A stretch of 64,000 bases of DNA from NCBI GenBank assembly GCA_903944085.1, contig CAJAQO010000187.1, positions 1 through 64,000 of the forward strand. The letters run 5' to 3'. Position 1 is the stretch's first letter, and each line of letters begins with the position of its first letter. Position numbers and translations under genes: made by a program. Under the pieces are notes generated by a model that saw only the letters and a list, made by a program, of their open reading frames with translations, made no database searches and was not told where the DNA came from. This stretch comes from an uncultured Verrucomicrobia subdivision 3 bacterium (lineage in GTDB: Bacteria; Verrucomicrobiota; Verrucomicrobiia; Limisphaerales; UBA11358). This document shows, one piece after another, positions 49,251-58,275 of this stretch.

Positions 49251-50531
49251 TTACGCTTCGCCGGGAATCGGATAAACGTTGTCTTTGGGCGCGACCACTT
49301 TGTCGTTTTCAAAATCCGCCGGTGACGGCGAGAGCGACAAATTATACCACGGCGAACTGGTGTTGGTGGTCAAGTCGGACCAGCGCACGAGCCGGCCGGT
49401 GTAGCAGGCGATGCGGCCCATGATCGCGGTCAGCGTGGACTCGGCGATCGTCCGGGCGACGATGAGCGGTTCGCCTTTGACGATGCTTTGCAGCAACGCA
49501 ATGTGCTCCTCGACATACGGGTTATCGTGGGTTTTGAATTCCGGCACGTTGAGCGAGGCGAGCTTGGCCGAATACATTTTGCCACCGCCGTAAGTCGAGC
49601 CTTCGGTGCCGCAAAAAAATTCGTCCACGCCGCCGTCGGTGCCGTTGACCTGGCGGCACATGCTGTGAATATGGCAGTCCTCGCCGTAATTTAAATCCAG
49701 ACTGAAGAAATCAAATTGGTCGCCGGTCTTGCGGCGGGCGCGACCGCCGAAGCCCAGCGCGGAAACCGGCGGATGGCCGATGAACCAGTTCGCCACATCC
49801 AGATTATGCACGTGTTGTTCGACGATATGGTCGCCGGACATTTCCGAGAAGCTGGTCCAGTTGCGCACCAAATAGCTGGCGTCGCTTTCGCCGGGATTGC
49901 GTTCCTTATACCACAGCGCGCCGCCGCACCAAGAGACGGTGCCGCCGACAATTTTGCCGATGGCGCCGTTGGCCACGGCGTATTGGTTGCGCAGATAGCC
50001 GGCTTGGTGCCGCCGTTGATTGCCCGAGACCACGGACAAACCTTTTTTCTTCGCGAGGTCGTCCAACTCCATCACTTTGCGCGCGCCGACGGGATCCACC
50101 GCCACGGGTTTTTCGATGAACATGTGTTTGCCCGCGTTGAGCCCGGCTTCCAGATGCGTCGCCCGGAACAATGGCGGCGTGGCCAGCAACACGATGTCCA
50201 CCGGCTGTTCCACCAACTGGCGATAGCCGAGCGGGCCGGTGAAAACGCGGTCGGCGGGAATATTATATTTCTTGGCGGTGCCATCGGCGCGGTCCTGGAA
50301 AAAATCCGCCACGGTATAAACCTCCACTTCATAGCCGAGCGTCTTGGCGGCTTCGAGGTGGTTTTCCACCGCGCCATTGCCGCGGCCGCCGCAGCCGACG
50401 AGGCCGATCTTGAATTTTTTTCCGGCGTTCTGCGCGCGGACATTGAACAGCGGCAGGGTGGAAACCACTGCGCCGGCGACGGCAATGTTTTTGATGAAGC
50501 TGCGACGAGGCATGATAATGGGGTTGGTCAT
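49251..50531 (-). CDS. Gfo/Idh/MocA-family oxidoreductase, Tat-exported
   Basis: NAD(P)-dependent sugar oxidoreductase. It starts with a twin-arginine signal (PRRSFIKNIAVAGAVVSTLP), then the Rossmann motif FKIGLVGCGGRGNGA, LLATPPLFRATHLEAGLNAG, the catalytic EKPVAVDPVG, and the C-terminal barrel with HIVEQHVHNLDVANWFIGHP. The Tat signal means it is exported folded with its cofactor. ATG at 50531; ATG 50513 is also possible, and GTG 50549 is less likely. Convergent with the DUF1080 gene, divergent from ThuA. Confidence 0.9.
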   Translation of the reverse strand: MTNPIIMPRRSFIKNIAVAGAVVSTLPLFNVRAQNAGKKFKIGLVGCGGRGNGAVENHLEAAKTLGYEVEVYTVADFFQDRADGTAKKYNIPADRVFTGPLGYRQLVEQPVDIVLLATPPLFRATHLEAGLNAGKHMFIEKPVAVDPVGARKVMELDDLAKKKGLSVVSGNQRRHQAGYLRNQYAVANGAIGKIVGGTVSWCGGALWYKERNPGESDASYLVRNWTSFSEMSGDHIVEQHVHNLDVANWFIGHPPVSALGFGGRARRKTGDQFDFFSLDLNYGEDCHIHSMCRQVNGTDGGVDEFFCGTEGSTYGGGKMYSAKLASLNVPEFKTHDNPYVEEHIALLQSIVKGEPLIVARTIAESTLTAIMGRIACYTGRLVRWSDLTTNTSSPWYNLSLSPSPADFENDKVVAPKDNVYPIPGEA

Positions 50532-50659
50532 AATAATTTTGTGTTTCACGTTTAGGACGGAATCATGGGTGCGCAGGTTAAAAACATTTTTCTCCGCACT
50601 TTGTCAAGCACAACGACTTTCAGACTTGTTCCGCGCATTTCTCCGTGCTAGAAACAGCC

Positions 50660-51517
50660 ATGCAAAAAAAATCCCCGGTCAACTTTCTTCACCTGCTCGT
50701 TTTGGGCGGCTCGCTGGCGATGTCATCACTGCTGCTCGCCCAGGAATCCGTCAAACCGCTCAAAGCATTGCTGCTCGCCGGCGGCTGCTGCCATGATTAC
50801 GAGCACCAGAAGGACATTCTCAAGCAGGGCATCGAGGCGCGCGCGAATGTCACCGTGGATGTTATTTATGTAGCCGACGGCAACACGCGGCCGGCGTTTC
50901 CGATTTACGGCCATCCGGATTATGCCAAGGGCTATGACGTCGTCATCCACGACGAATGCGCGGCCGACATCAATGACACGAATATTATTCAAGGCGTGCT
51001 CCAGCCGCATCAGGACGGCATTCCCGGCGTGAACCTGCATTGCGCCATGCACTGCTACCGCTTCGGCGATTTCAGCAAGCCGCTGCCCGCCGGCGCGCCC
51101 AACGCGCACTGGTATGAATACCTCGGCCTCCATTCCAGCGGCCACGGCCCGCAGGAGCCGATTGCCATCCAGTTCACCGACACCACCAATGCCGTCACCA
51201 CCGGCCTGGCCGACTGGACGACGATTCACGAGGAGCATTACAACAACATCCATGTTTACGATACCGCCCACGCGCTGGCGCACGGCACGCAGGTGATCAA
51301 GAACGAGAAAGGCCAGCCGCAGCGCACCAATGATTTCGTCGTCGCGTGGGAAAATATTTATCGCGGCAAGACGCGCGTTTTCTCCACCACCATCGGCCAC
51401 AACAACGAAACGGTGGCGGACGCGCGGTATCTGGATCTCGTCACGCGCGGCCTGCTTTGGGCCTGCGACAAGCTCGACGCCGACGGCAAACCCAAGCCCG
51501 GCTACGCGGCAAAATAA
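50660..51517 (+). CDS. ThuA domain protein, exported
   Basis: Signal peptide at residues 1-28, then a class I glutamine amidotransferase-like ThuA domain: PLKALLLAGGCCHDYEHQKD, YDVVIHDECAADINDTN, GIPGVNLHCAMHCYRFGD, a His-rich EEHYNNIHVYD, and VVAWENIYRGKTRVFSTTIG. In Rhizobium, ThuA acts with ThuB on keto-trehalose, so this neighbour of DUF1080 and Gfo/Idh/MocA genes probably acts on oxidised sugars. ATG at 50660. Confidence 0.9.
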   Translation: MQKKSPVNFLHLLVLGGSLAMSSLLLAQESVKPLKALLLAGGCCHDYEHQKDILKQGIEARANVTVDVIYVADGNTRPAFPIYGHPDYAKGYDVVIHDECAADINDTNIIQGVLQPHQDGIPGVNLHCAMHCYRFGDFSKPLPAGAPNAHWYEYLGLHSSGHGPQEPIAIQFTDTTNAVTTGLADWTTIHEEHYNNIHVYDTAHALAHGTQVIKNEKGQPQRTNDFVVAWENIYRGKTRVFSTTIGHNNETVADARYLDLVTRGLLWACDKLDADGKPKPGYAAK

Positions 51518-51658
51518 TTTTCGTTTGCTGGCGGCACTTTCGCGCCCCGGAGGAAACGGCCTTTGCCGCCATTGGCGGATTGGCCGGAAGCCACCGGCAT
51601 TTTCCCGTTGTTTTCGCAGACTGGTTTCCGGCGCGGGAATTCGCTAGGCTCAACAAAA

Positions 51659-52432
51659 TTGCAAAACGCGACTGAACAAAAATTTCGCATTGGCTCGGTG
51701 CATTATCTGAACGCCGCGCCGCTCACGCGCGGCTTGGAAAGCGAAATCATTTTCGCCACACCCGCCAAGCTCGCCGAACTGCTTCGGCGCGACGAACTCG
51801 ATGCCGCGCTGGTCAGCGTCACCGAAGTGCTGCTCCACGACCGCTACGATATTTTGGACGGCGTCGCCATCGCCTCGCTCGGCGAGGTTTACAGCGTGCT
51901 ACTGGCGCACCGCCAGCCGCTGGCCGAGGCGCGGGAAATTTTTTGCGACACCGCGTCGCTCACCAGCGTGAACCTGCTGAAAGTCCTGCTGGCCGAGCGC
52001 GGCTTGCAGCCGGAATTCAAGCCGTTGGAAAATTACGCCGCCGCCAGCGATAAAGATTTTGTGCTGCTCATCGGCGACCGGGCGATTGAATTCCAGCGCG
52101 CCCCGCACGCGCACGAAATTTTTGATCTCGGCAGCGCGTGGCTGGAACTGACGCGGCTGCCGTTTGTGTATGCCGTCTGGGCGCTGCGGCGCGGGATTGT
52201 AAACCGGGAGCTGCGCCGCGAACTGAATGAGGCCAAACTGTTCGGCTTGGAAACGCTGGAGAGCATCATCGAAACGCGCGCGGAATTCGACGCGGATTTC
52301 CGGCGCGATTATTTCGAATGGCACATTCATTTTCATCTCGGCGAAGATGAAAAGCGCGCCATCGCCAAATTCAGCGAACTGCTCGCCAAACACCAGCTCG
52401 GCCCGGTTTTCCCGCCGAAGTATGTCGCCTGA
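51659..52432 (+). CDS. mqnA: chorismate dehydratase MqnA
   Basis: Converts chorismate to 3-enolpyruvylbenzoate in the futalosine route to menaquinone. FRIGSVHYLNAAPLTRGLES starts the conserved part; then DAALVSVTEVLLHDRYDIL, LTSVNLLKVLLAERGLQPEF, DFVLLIGDRAIEFQRAPHAH, LTRLPFVYAVWALRRGIVNR. The start is uncertain: TTG at 51659 is closest to family starts, while TTG at 51563 has a better ribosome site (GGAGGA, 8 bases) but adds 32 unlike residues. It suggests this organism lacks the classical Men route, but other Mqn genes are not here. Confidence 0.92.
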   Translation: MQNATEQKFRIGSVHYLNAAPLTRGLESEIIFATPAKLAELLRRDELDAALVSVTEVLLHDRYDILDGVAIASLGEVYSVLLAHRQPLAEAREIFCDTASLTSVNLLKVLLAERGLQPEFKPLENYAAASDKDFVLLIGDRAIEFQRAPHAHEIFDLGSAWLELTRLPFVYAVWALRRGIVNRELRRELNEAKLFGLETLESIIETRAEFDADFRRDYFEWHIHFHLGEDEKRAIAKFSELLAKHQLGPVFPPKYVA

Positions 52433-52524
52433 TTGACCCTCCGCGCGGGTGATGATCCGCCGCCGGCCATCCGGTTTTAAATTGGGTCGTGACGGAATCT
52501 GATTTTTTATCAAATATTCACCGC

Positions 52525-54684
52525 ATGAAATCACTTCACTGCCATCGTCCCGCTTTGCTCGCGCTACTGCTTGGAATGACCGCGTCATTGATCTTCGCGG
52601 AAAACGGCGCGGCCAAACCGTCGCCCGAAAATTTCAGCGTCACGACTAAAAACTTCGCCCTGAATTTTGTGGTCAGCGGCGATGGCCGGTTGTATCAACG
52701 CACGCTGGGCGCGGCGGACGCGACGACGAAAACAGCGCGGACGGACGAATGCTATCCGCCCGCTGGCGACGGCTTCATTTGGGAGCCGGCCTTGCAGGTG
52801 GTGCATGCCGATGGCAACACTTCGACGTCCCTGATTTTTGACGGCGTCGCGCGCACGAATGACGCCGCCGGACGGGAGTTGACGCGGATCAGCTTGCACG
52901 ATCCGGCATTTCCGCTGGAAGTCGCCTTGAATTTCCGCGCCGACCGCGAGCGCGATGTGGTGGAGCAATGGACAGAAATTATTCATCACGAAGCCGGCCC
53001 GGTCACGCTGGAGCGCATGGCTTCGACCGCACTGCTGCTTCCGGCCAAGAATGTTTATCTCACGCACTTTTTTGGCGACTGGGCGAAGGAAATGTTGACG
53101 CCCATCACCGAGTTGGTCACGCCCGGCACGAAAGTTTTGGATTCCAAAATCGGCGTGCGCGCGGAGCAGTTTCGCAATCCGTCGTTCGTGCTGTCGCTGG
53201 ACGGGCCGCCGGCGGAAAATGGCGGTCGTGTGCTAGCCGGCTTGCTGGAATGGTCGGGCAGCTTTCAATGCGCGTTTGACGACAACGGCCAGAGCCTCCG
53301 CGCCCTGTGCGGCGTGAATCCGTTTGCGTCAGCGTATCATCTGAATCCGAACGAGATTTTTTCCACACCCAAAATGATCTGGGCCTGGAGCACGAACGGC
53401 CTGGGCGAAATGAGCCGCAACCTGCACCGCTGGGCGCGCGATTTCGGCCTGCGCGACGGCCACAAAACCCGCGCCGTGCTGTTGAACAATTGGGAGGCAA
53501 CCGGCTTTGCTTTTGATTTCAACCGCATTGTCGGGCTTTACGATCCTGCGAAAGAAATCGGCACGGAATTGTTCCTGCTGGACGACGGCTGGTTCGGCAA
53601 CAAATATCCGCGCGTGAATGACCATGCCGGTCTCGGCGATTGGCAGCCGAACCGTCAGCGCCTGCCCGACGGCCTGGCACCGCTCGCCACGGAAGCCGTC
53701 AAACGCGGCCTGCGTTTCGGCATTTGGATGGAACCGGAAATGGTGAATCCCAAGAGCGAATTGTTTGACCAGCATCCCGACTGGGTGATCGCTCAGCCGA
53801 AGCGCAAACTCGAATTGCAGCGCAACCAACTCGTGCTCGACCTCACGCGCCCGGAAGTGCAGGCGTTTGAGTGGCAGACGATTCAAGACATTCTGGGCGT
53901 GACCAACATCACTTACGCGAAGTGGGATTGCAATCGTTACCTCACGCAGCCGGGCTCGTCGTATCTTGCGCCGGACCGCCAATCGCATCTCTGGATTGAT
54001 TATGTGAACGCGCTTTACGCGCTGATGGACAAAACTGCGAAAAAGTATCCGGACACCGAATTGATGCTGTGCTCCGGCGGCGGCGGGCGCGCGGATTATG
54101 GCGCGCTGAAATATTTTCACGAATTCTGGCCAAGCGACAACACCGACCCGGTGCAGCGCGTGCCGATGCAATGGGACTACTCGTATTTTTTCCCGCCGAT
54201 GGCTCTCGCCAGCCACGTCACGCACTGGGGCAATCGTCCGATCCACTTTGCATGCAGCGTGGCGATGAGCGCGCGCTTCGGCATGGACCTCGACCTGACG
54301 AAATTATCGGCGGCGGACAAGGCGATTTGCGCCGGAGCCATCAGCGCCTATCTGAAAATCCGCGACGTCACGCAGCTTGGCGATTTATACCGGCTCGAAG
54401 ATCCGCACAGCAATGCTCGCGGCACGCTGAATTTTGTTTCGCCCGACCGCGCGCGGGCCGTGATGTTTGCGTTTCAATTGCAAGACGGTTCAGCCGCGCC
54501 CGTGCGGCCGCAAGGACTTGATCCGGCAAAAAATTACACCGTTCGTGAATTGAATCCCGCGCCCGGTCGTGCCGTAATTCCGCAGGAAGGCAAAACTTTT
54601 ACCGGCGAGGAATTGATGCGTGATGGCGTTGTGCCTTCCTGCGCCCACGCCATTGAAGCCTGCGTCATCGAACTCGGCTCGTGA
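52525..54684 (+). CDS. GH36 alpha-galactosidase, secreted
   Basis: Secreted alpha-galactosidase. Signal peptide at residues 1-25. N-terminal beta supersandwich, then the TIM barrel: LFLLDDGWFGNKYPRVNDHA, RLPDGLAPLATEAVKRGLRF, GIWMEPEMVNPKSELFDQHP. Nucleophile Asp is in YAKWDCNRYLTQPGSSY (about residue 471) and acid/base Asp in EFWPSDNTDPVQR (about 536), both standard GH36. C-terminal beta domain to 719. ATG at 52525 chosen for the signal peptide. Confidence 0.95.
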   Translation: MKSLHCHRPALLALLLGMTASLIFAENGAAKPSPENFSVTTKNFALNFVVSGDGRLYQRTLGAADATTKTARTDECYPPAGDGFIWEPALQVVHADGNTSTSLIFDGVARTNDAAGRELTRISLHDPAFPLEVALNFRADRERDVVEQWTEIIHHEAGPVTLERMASTALLLPAKNVYLTHFFGDWAKEMLTPITELVTPGTKVLDSKIGVRAEQFRNPSFVLSLDGPPAENGGRVLAGLLEWSGSFQCAFDDNGQSLRALCGVNPFASAYHLNPNEIFSTPKMIWAWSTNGLGEMSRNLHRWARDFGLRDGHKTRAVLLNNWEATGFAFDFNRIVGLYDPAKEIGTELFLLDDGWFGNKYPRVNDHAGLGDWQPNRQRLPDGLAPLATEAVKRGLRFGIWMEPEMVNPKSELFDQHPDWVIAQPKRKLELQRNQLVLDLTRPEVQAFEWQTIQDILGVTNITYAKWDCNRYLTQPGSSYLAPDRQSHLWIDYVNALYALMDKTAKKYPDTELMLCSGGGGRADYGALKYFHEFWPSDNTDPVQRVPMQWDYSYFFPPMALASHVTHWGNRPIHFACSVAMSARFGMDLDLTKLSAADKAICAGAISAYLKIRDVTQLGDLYRLEDPHSNARGTLNFVSPDRARAVMFAFQLQDGSAAPVRPQGLDPAKNYTVRELNPAPGRAVIPQEGKTFTGEELMRDGVVPSCAHAIEACVIELGS

Positions 54685-54709
54685 TCGGTGGCGGCTCGCA
54701 TGAGCGGCG

Positions 54710-55195
54710 TCAGCCCCAAATCTGCCGGTCTAACGAACGATATTGGATGGCTTCCGAAACGTGATCGGCCGTGAGCGGTTCTGAACCTGCCAGGTCGGCG
54801 ATGGTGCGGGCGACTTTCAAGATGCGGTCATAGGCGCGGGCGCTGAAATTCAGGTCGGTCATGGCATGGTTCAACAAAGCCTTGGTCGCCTCGTCAATGG
54901 CGCAGAACTGCTGCAATTCCTTCGAGCCCATGCGGGCGTTGCAGGCCAGATTTTTCCGGCCGCGAAAACGCGCGTGCTGGCGCTGGCGGGCGGCGACCAC
55001 CCGCGTCCGGATTTGCGCGGAGGTTTCGCCCGTGCGCCCGGCCGCGAGGTCGCGGAATTTCACCGCCGGCACTTCGATGTGCAGGTCAATGCGGTCCAGC
55101 AGCGGCCCGGAAATGCGGCCCAGATAATTCTGGATTTCACGCGGCGAACTTTTCGATTCGCCCGGCATCTTGCCATCAGGCGTGCGCGATGTTGC
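54710..55195 (-). pseudogene. truncated comM copy (3' part)
   Basis: The C-terminal 155 residues of a ComM/YifB Mg-chelatase-like ATPase, from [20 protein letters not shown] through [20 protein letters not shown] to YRSLDRQIWG. It is a close paralogue of the intact comM 1 kb away. The similarity starts abruptly at PDGK near 55175, exactly where the intact copy has NPSPDGK. Walker A and B are missing, so it cannot work as an ATPase. The open frame continues to 55264 but that part is unrelated. Confidence 0.8.
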
Positions 55196-55695
55196 GTTCT
55201 TGTGATCGTAGCGTAAGTGTCGCACGGAAGGATGTTGCACCGGTTTGGACACGGAGTTTTCCAATCGCCAAGGAGCCTACGACCCTGGGCCAGCATCTCA
55301 AGAAGAAACGGTTCATGGCCGGGATGCGACAGAAGCAAATTGCTGCAAAATTGGGGGTTAGCGCACGAACCTTGAGCCTATGGGAATGCGACCGGATTGT
55401 TCCAGCTTGGGCTTTCCAGCCACGTTTAATCGCCTACTTGGGCTATGACCCATTCACCGATCCAATGCTCAGAAGCCCCAAACGCAACGAACCGTCAGGC
55501 GTTGCCATTTTATCACCAGACGCCCCCATCACGGTTGGTCAGAAGATAAAAGATTTCAGGCTGAAATCGCGGAAAACGCGGCGGCAATTAGCGGTGGAAT
55601 GGGGTATCAGCTCCAAAACGCTTTGGGGCTGGGAAACGAACCGCCGACAGCCGAGCGAATCATGCCGGAAACGCATGGCCGGGATTGATTTGTAG
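55189..55695 (+). CDS. double helix-turn-helix regulator (XRE-like)
   Basis: 168 residues with two similar HTH units: GQHLKKKRFMAGMRQKQIAA, KLGVSARTLSLWECDR (about residues 34-70) and GQKIKDFRLKSRKTRRQLAV, EWGISSKTLWGWETNRRQPS (about 117-158), joined by IAYLGYDPFTDPMLRSP. ATG at 55189 adds about 25 unlike residues; the conserved part begins PIAKEPTTLGQHL, so the original start may be lost. It lies exactly between the two comM copies, on the opposite strand. The target is unknown. Confidence 0.75.
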   Translation: MLRSCDRSVSVARKDVAPVWTRSFPIAKEPTTLGQHLKKKRFMAGMRQKQIAAKLGVSARTLSLWECDRIVPAWAFQPRLIAYLGYDPFTDPMLRSPKRNEPSGVAILSPDAPITVGQKIKDFRLKSRKTRRQLAVEWGISSKTLWGWETNRRQPSESCRKRMAGIDL

Positions 55696-55777
55696 GTTTC
55701 AACCATCGTAAGGAAAGTTTGAATATTTCCGTCCATCCGCTGGGTTTTGTGCTCTGGTTCACGAGCCGGCTAAATGC

Positions 55778-57304
55778 TCATCCCCACAATTGCCTGTCCA
55801 GTGAGCGATACTGAATTGCCTCACTGACGTGGTCGGCGAGGATTTTTTCAGACCTGGCAAGGTCGGCAATCGTCCGCGCCACTTTCAGAATCCGGTCATA
55901 GGCGCGGGCGCTGAAATTCATATCGTTCATCGCGTGTTTAAGCAGTTCGCGCGTCGGCTCGTCGAGTTCGCAAAATGACTTTAATTCCCGCGCACCCATT
56001 CGGGCGTTGCAAGTGACTTTTGGTTTGCCCGCAAAGCGCGTGTGTTGAATTTTACGCGCGGCAACAACACGTTCGCGGATTTGCGCGGAGGTTTCGCCGG
56101 GCTGCAAATTTGACATCTCGCGGAATTTTACCGGTGGCACCTCAATGTGCAAATCAATGCGGTCGAGCAGCGGCCCAGAAATGCGGCCAAGATAATTTTG
56201 GATTTCGCGCGGCGAACTTCTGCTCTCACCAGGCATTTTCCCGTCTGGTGACGGATTCATCGCAGCCACCAACATAATTTGGCTTGGGAATGTCATCGTG
56301 CCTGCCGCCCGCGAAATCGTGACGGTGCCTTCCTCCAGCGGTTGGCGCATTGTTTCCAGCACGCTGCGTTTGAACTCCGGCAGTTCATCCAGAAACAGCA
56401 CCCCGTTGTGCGCGAGGGAAATTTCACCGGGCGTGGGATTGATGTTGCCGCCAAGCAAACCGGCGTCGCTTGCCGTGTGATGCGGCGCGCGGAACGGACG
56501 CTGCGTCACCAACGCCTGTCCGGGTTTCAGCAGGCCCACAATGCTGTGAATCTTTGTCGTCTCCAGCGCCTCGTCAAGTGTGAGTGGCGGGAGAATCGTC
56601 GCCAACCGCTTCGCGAGCATGGATTTGCCCGTGCCGGGCGGGCCGATAAGAAGGACGTTGTGTCCGCCAGCCGCCGCAATTTCGAGGGCGCGCTTCACGC
56701 TTTCCTGGCCCTTCACTTCGGAAAAGTCCACGTCGGCGTCTTGGGGGGCTTCGAAAATCTTTGTGACGTCCACCCGCACCGGCAGTATTTGGATCTCGCC
56801 TTCGAGAAATTGCGCAGCTTCGCGGAGATTTTGGATGGGGATGACGTTCAATCCGTTAACCACTGCGGCCTCAGCGGCATTTTCGACGGGAACCAAAATG
56901 CCCGTTTTCCCGTCCGCTTTCGCGCGCAGCGCAATCGGCAATACCCCATACACTGGGCGCACGCCACCTGTGAGCGCGAGTTCGCCGACGATGACAAAAT
57001 TGTCGAGCTGGTCAGTTTCGAGTTGCTCACTCGCAGCGAGCGTTGCGACGGCGATGGGCAGGTCAAAGCTTGGTCCCTCCTTGCGAACGTCAGCAGGCGC
57101 AAGGTTGATGGTGGTTTTGCCCATTGGAAATTTGTAACCAGAATTAGCGAGTGCGGTGGAAACACGATCCTTCGATTCCTTGACCGCCGCATCCGGCAAG
57201 CCCAGCACCACGATCAAGGTGTCGCCGTAACCGCAGTTGACCTCCACCTCGATAGCGTAGGCGTCAATACCATTGACCGCCGCAGAGCAGGCGCGGGAAA
57301 GCAT
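55778..57304 (-). CDS. comM: ComM/YifB family AAA+ ATPase without zinc cysteines
   Basis: Mg-chelatase-like AAA+ helicase; ComM drives branch migration in natural transformation. ATG at 57304 gives the family start ([20 protein letters not shown]). N-terminal S5-like domain ([20 protein letters not shown]), Walker [15 protein letters not shown] (about 217-230), Walker [10 protein letters not shown]-terminal [20 protein letters not shown]. 508 residues, normal. Where most ComM have Cys-rich NPCPCG with more Cys, this has [20 protein letters not shown], so the zinc site is absent. The frame upstream to 57460 is not family-like. Confidence 0.93.
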   Translation of the reverse strand: MLSRACSAAVNGIDAYAIEVEVNCGYGDTLIVVLGLPDAAVKESKDRVSTALANSGYKFPMGKTTINLAPADVRKEGPSFDLPIAVATLAASEQLETDQLDNFVIVGELALTGGVRPVYGVLPIALRAKADGKTGILVPVENAAEAAVVNGLNVIPIQNLREAAQFLEGEIQILPVRVDVTKIFEAPQDADVDFSEVKGQESVKRALEIAAAGGHNVLLIGPPGTGKSMLAKRLATILPPLTLDEALETTKIHSIVGLLKPGQALVTQRPFRAPHHTASDAGLLGGNINPTPGEISLAHNGVLFLDELPEFKRSVLETMRQPLEEGTVTISRAAGTMTFPSQIMLVAAMNPSPDGKMPGESRSSPREIQNYLGRISGPLLDRIDLHIEVPPVKFREMSNLQPGETSAQIRERVVAARKIQHTRFAGKPKVTCNARMGARELKSFCELDEPTRELLKHAMNDMNFSARAYDRILKVARTIADLARSEKILADHVSEAIQYRSLDRQLWG

Positions 57305-57658
57305 GGGTTTTATATCGCTGAAATTGCGAGCGACGGCAACGATAATTTGAGCTTCCCGCAGATTCGGCCGCCCGTTTTGGAGTGCCAACTGGTAGCAGAA
57401 AATGAGAATCACGAAGGGTTCATTGAAGTATTCATTAGCATCGCCAGATTGCACCTGCAATGTTCACGGGTTGGCCAGCGACATCCAGCTTGAGCCCAAA
57501 TATTCTACCGCCCTTATGATGCCACCTTCAAGTGTTCTGGTGTTGAACACTCGTTAAGCGGTGGCAAGGGCAGTTTTGTTTCACACACCCTAAAGTCGGT
57601 TTGGGATAAATCCACTGGCGGTAACAGGAACCCTGTTTTATCTTGCCGCAAAATAGCC
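57305..57658. promoter_or_regulatory. control region between comM and the ECF sigma gene
   Basis: Gene-free, between divergent genes. It contains the inverted repeat AGTGTTC-N7-GAACACT (57531-57551) and the shorter AACAGG-AAC-CCTGTT (57623-57637), 22 bases before the ECF sigma ATG. Either may be an operator; no regulator family can be named from them. Confidence 0.4.
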
Positions 57659-58216
57659 ATGAGCGACATCACACTGGTGTTGGAATCAGTCGGACGCGGT
57701 GAGGGCAAAGCCACGGAGGAATTATTCCCGCTGGTTTATGCTGAATTGCGCCGCCTGGCGACCGCGCGAATGGCGCAGGAATCGGCGGGACACACGCTGC
57801 AACCCACCGCGCTCGTGCATGAGGCCTGGCTGCGGCTGGTTAACGACAAGAACCGTAACTGGCAGAACCGATGGCATTTCTTTGCGGCGGCGACCGAAGT
57901 CATGCGGCGGATTCTCATTGACAACGCGCGACGCAAATCGCGGCTCAAGCACGGTGGCGGACAACATCGGCTGAACATCGAGGACGTGGAGCAGGCTGCG
58001 GCCACACCCGATGATCAATTATTGTTGGTGAACGATGCGTTGGAACAAATGGAAAAGGAAAATCCCGAATATGCGCGGATCGTGGCCTTGAAATTCTTCA
58101 GCGGTTTGACCAACGGCGAAGTGGCTGAAACGCTCGGAATCAGTGAAAGCACGGTGGAACGGCATTGGTTCAATGCGAAACGATGGCTGTTCAAAAAAAT
58201 CCGCGCTTCGGTTTGA
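57659..58216 (+). CDS. ECF sigma factor (Planctomycetes/Verrucomicrobia-type)
   Basis: 185-residue sigma factor of the extracytoplasmic-function class. Region 2: LFPLVYAELRRLATARMAQE, LQPTALVHEAWLRLVNDK, RWHFFAAATEVMRRILIDNA, RRKSRLKHGG. Region 4: LEQMEKENPEYARIVALKFF, TNGEVAETLGISESTVERHW. This subgroup is common in verrucomicrobia and planctomycetes next to Ser/Thr kinases, as here (59 bases before one). No anti-sigma factor is present, so control by the kinase is likely by inference. Confidence 0.95.
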   Translation: MSDITLVLESVGRGEGKATEELFPLVYAELRRLATARMAQESAGHTLQPTALVHEAWLRLVNDKNRNWQNRWHFFAAATEVMRRILIDNARRKSRLKHGGGQHRLNIEDVEQAAATPDDQLLLVNDALEQMEKENPEYARIVALKFFSGLTNGEVAETLGISESTVERHWFNAKRWLFKKIRASV

Positions 58217-58275
58217 GCCTGTAGTTTTGTGAGGGGATTTTATTTCAGAAGACGCATTAATTATCAGAGACAAAA

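Noticed and set aside
56279-57493. Plus-strand open frame opposite comM
   Set aside because: Shadow of the intact comM gene.
57545-57558. LexA-like box (GAAC-N4-GTT) before the ECF sigma gene
   Set aside because: Only part of a consensus, and the LexA site of this phylum is not certain; kept only as a generic inverted repeat.
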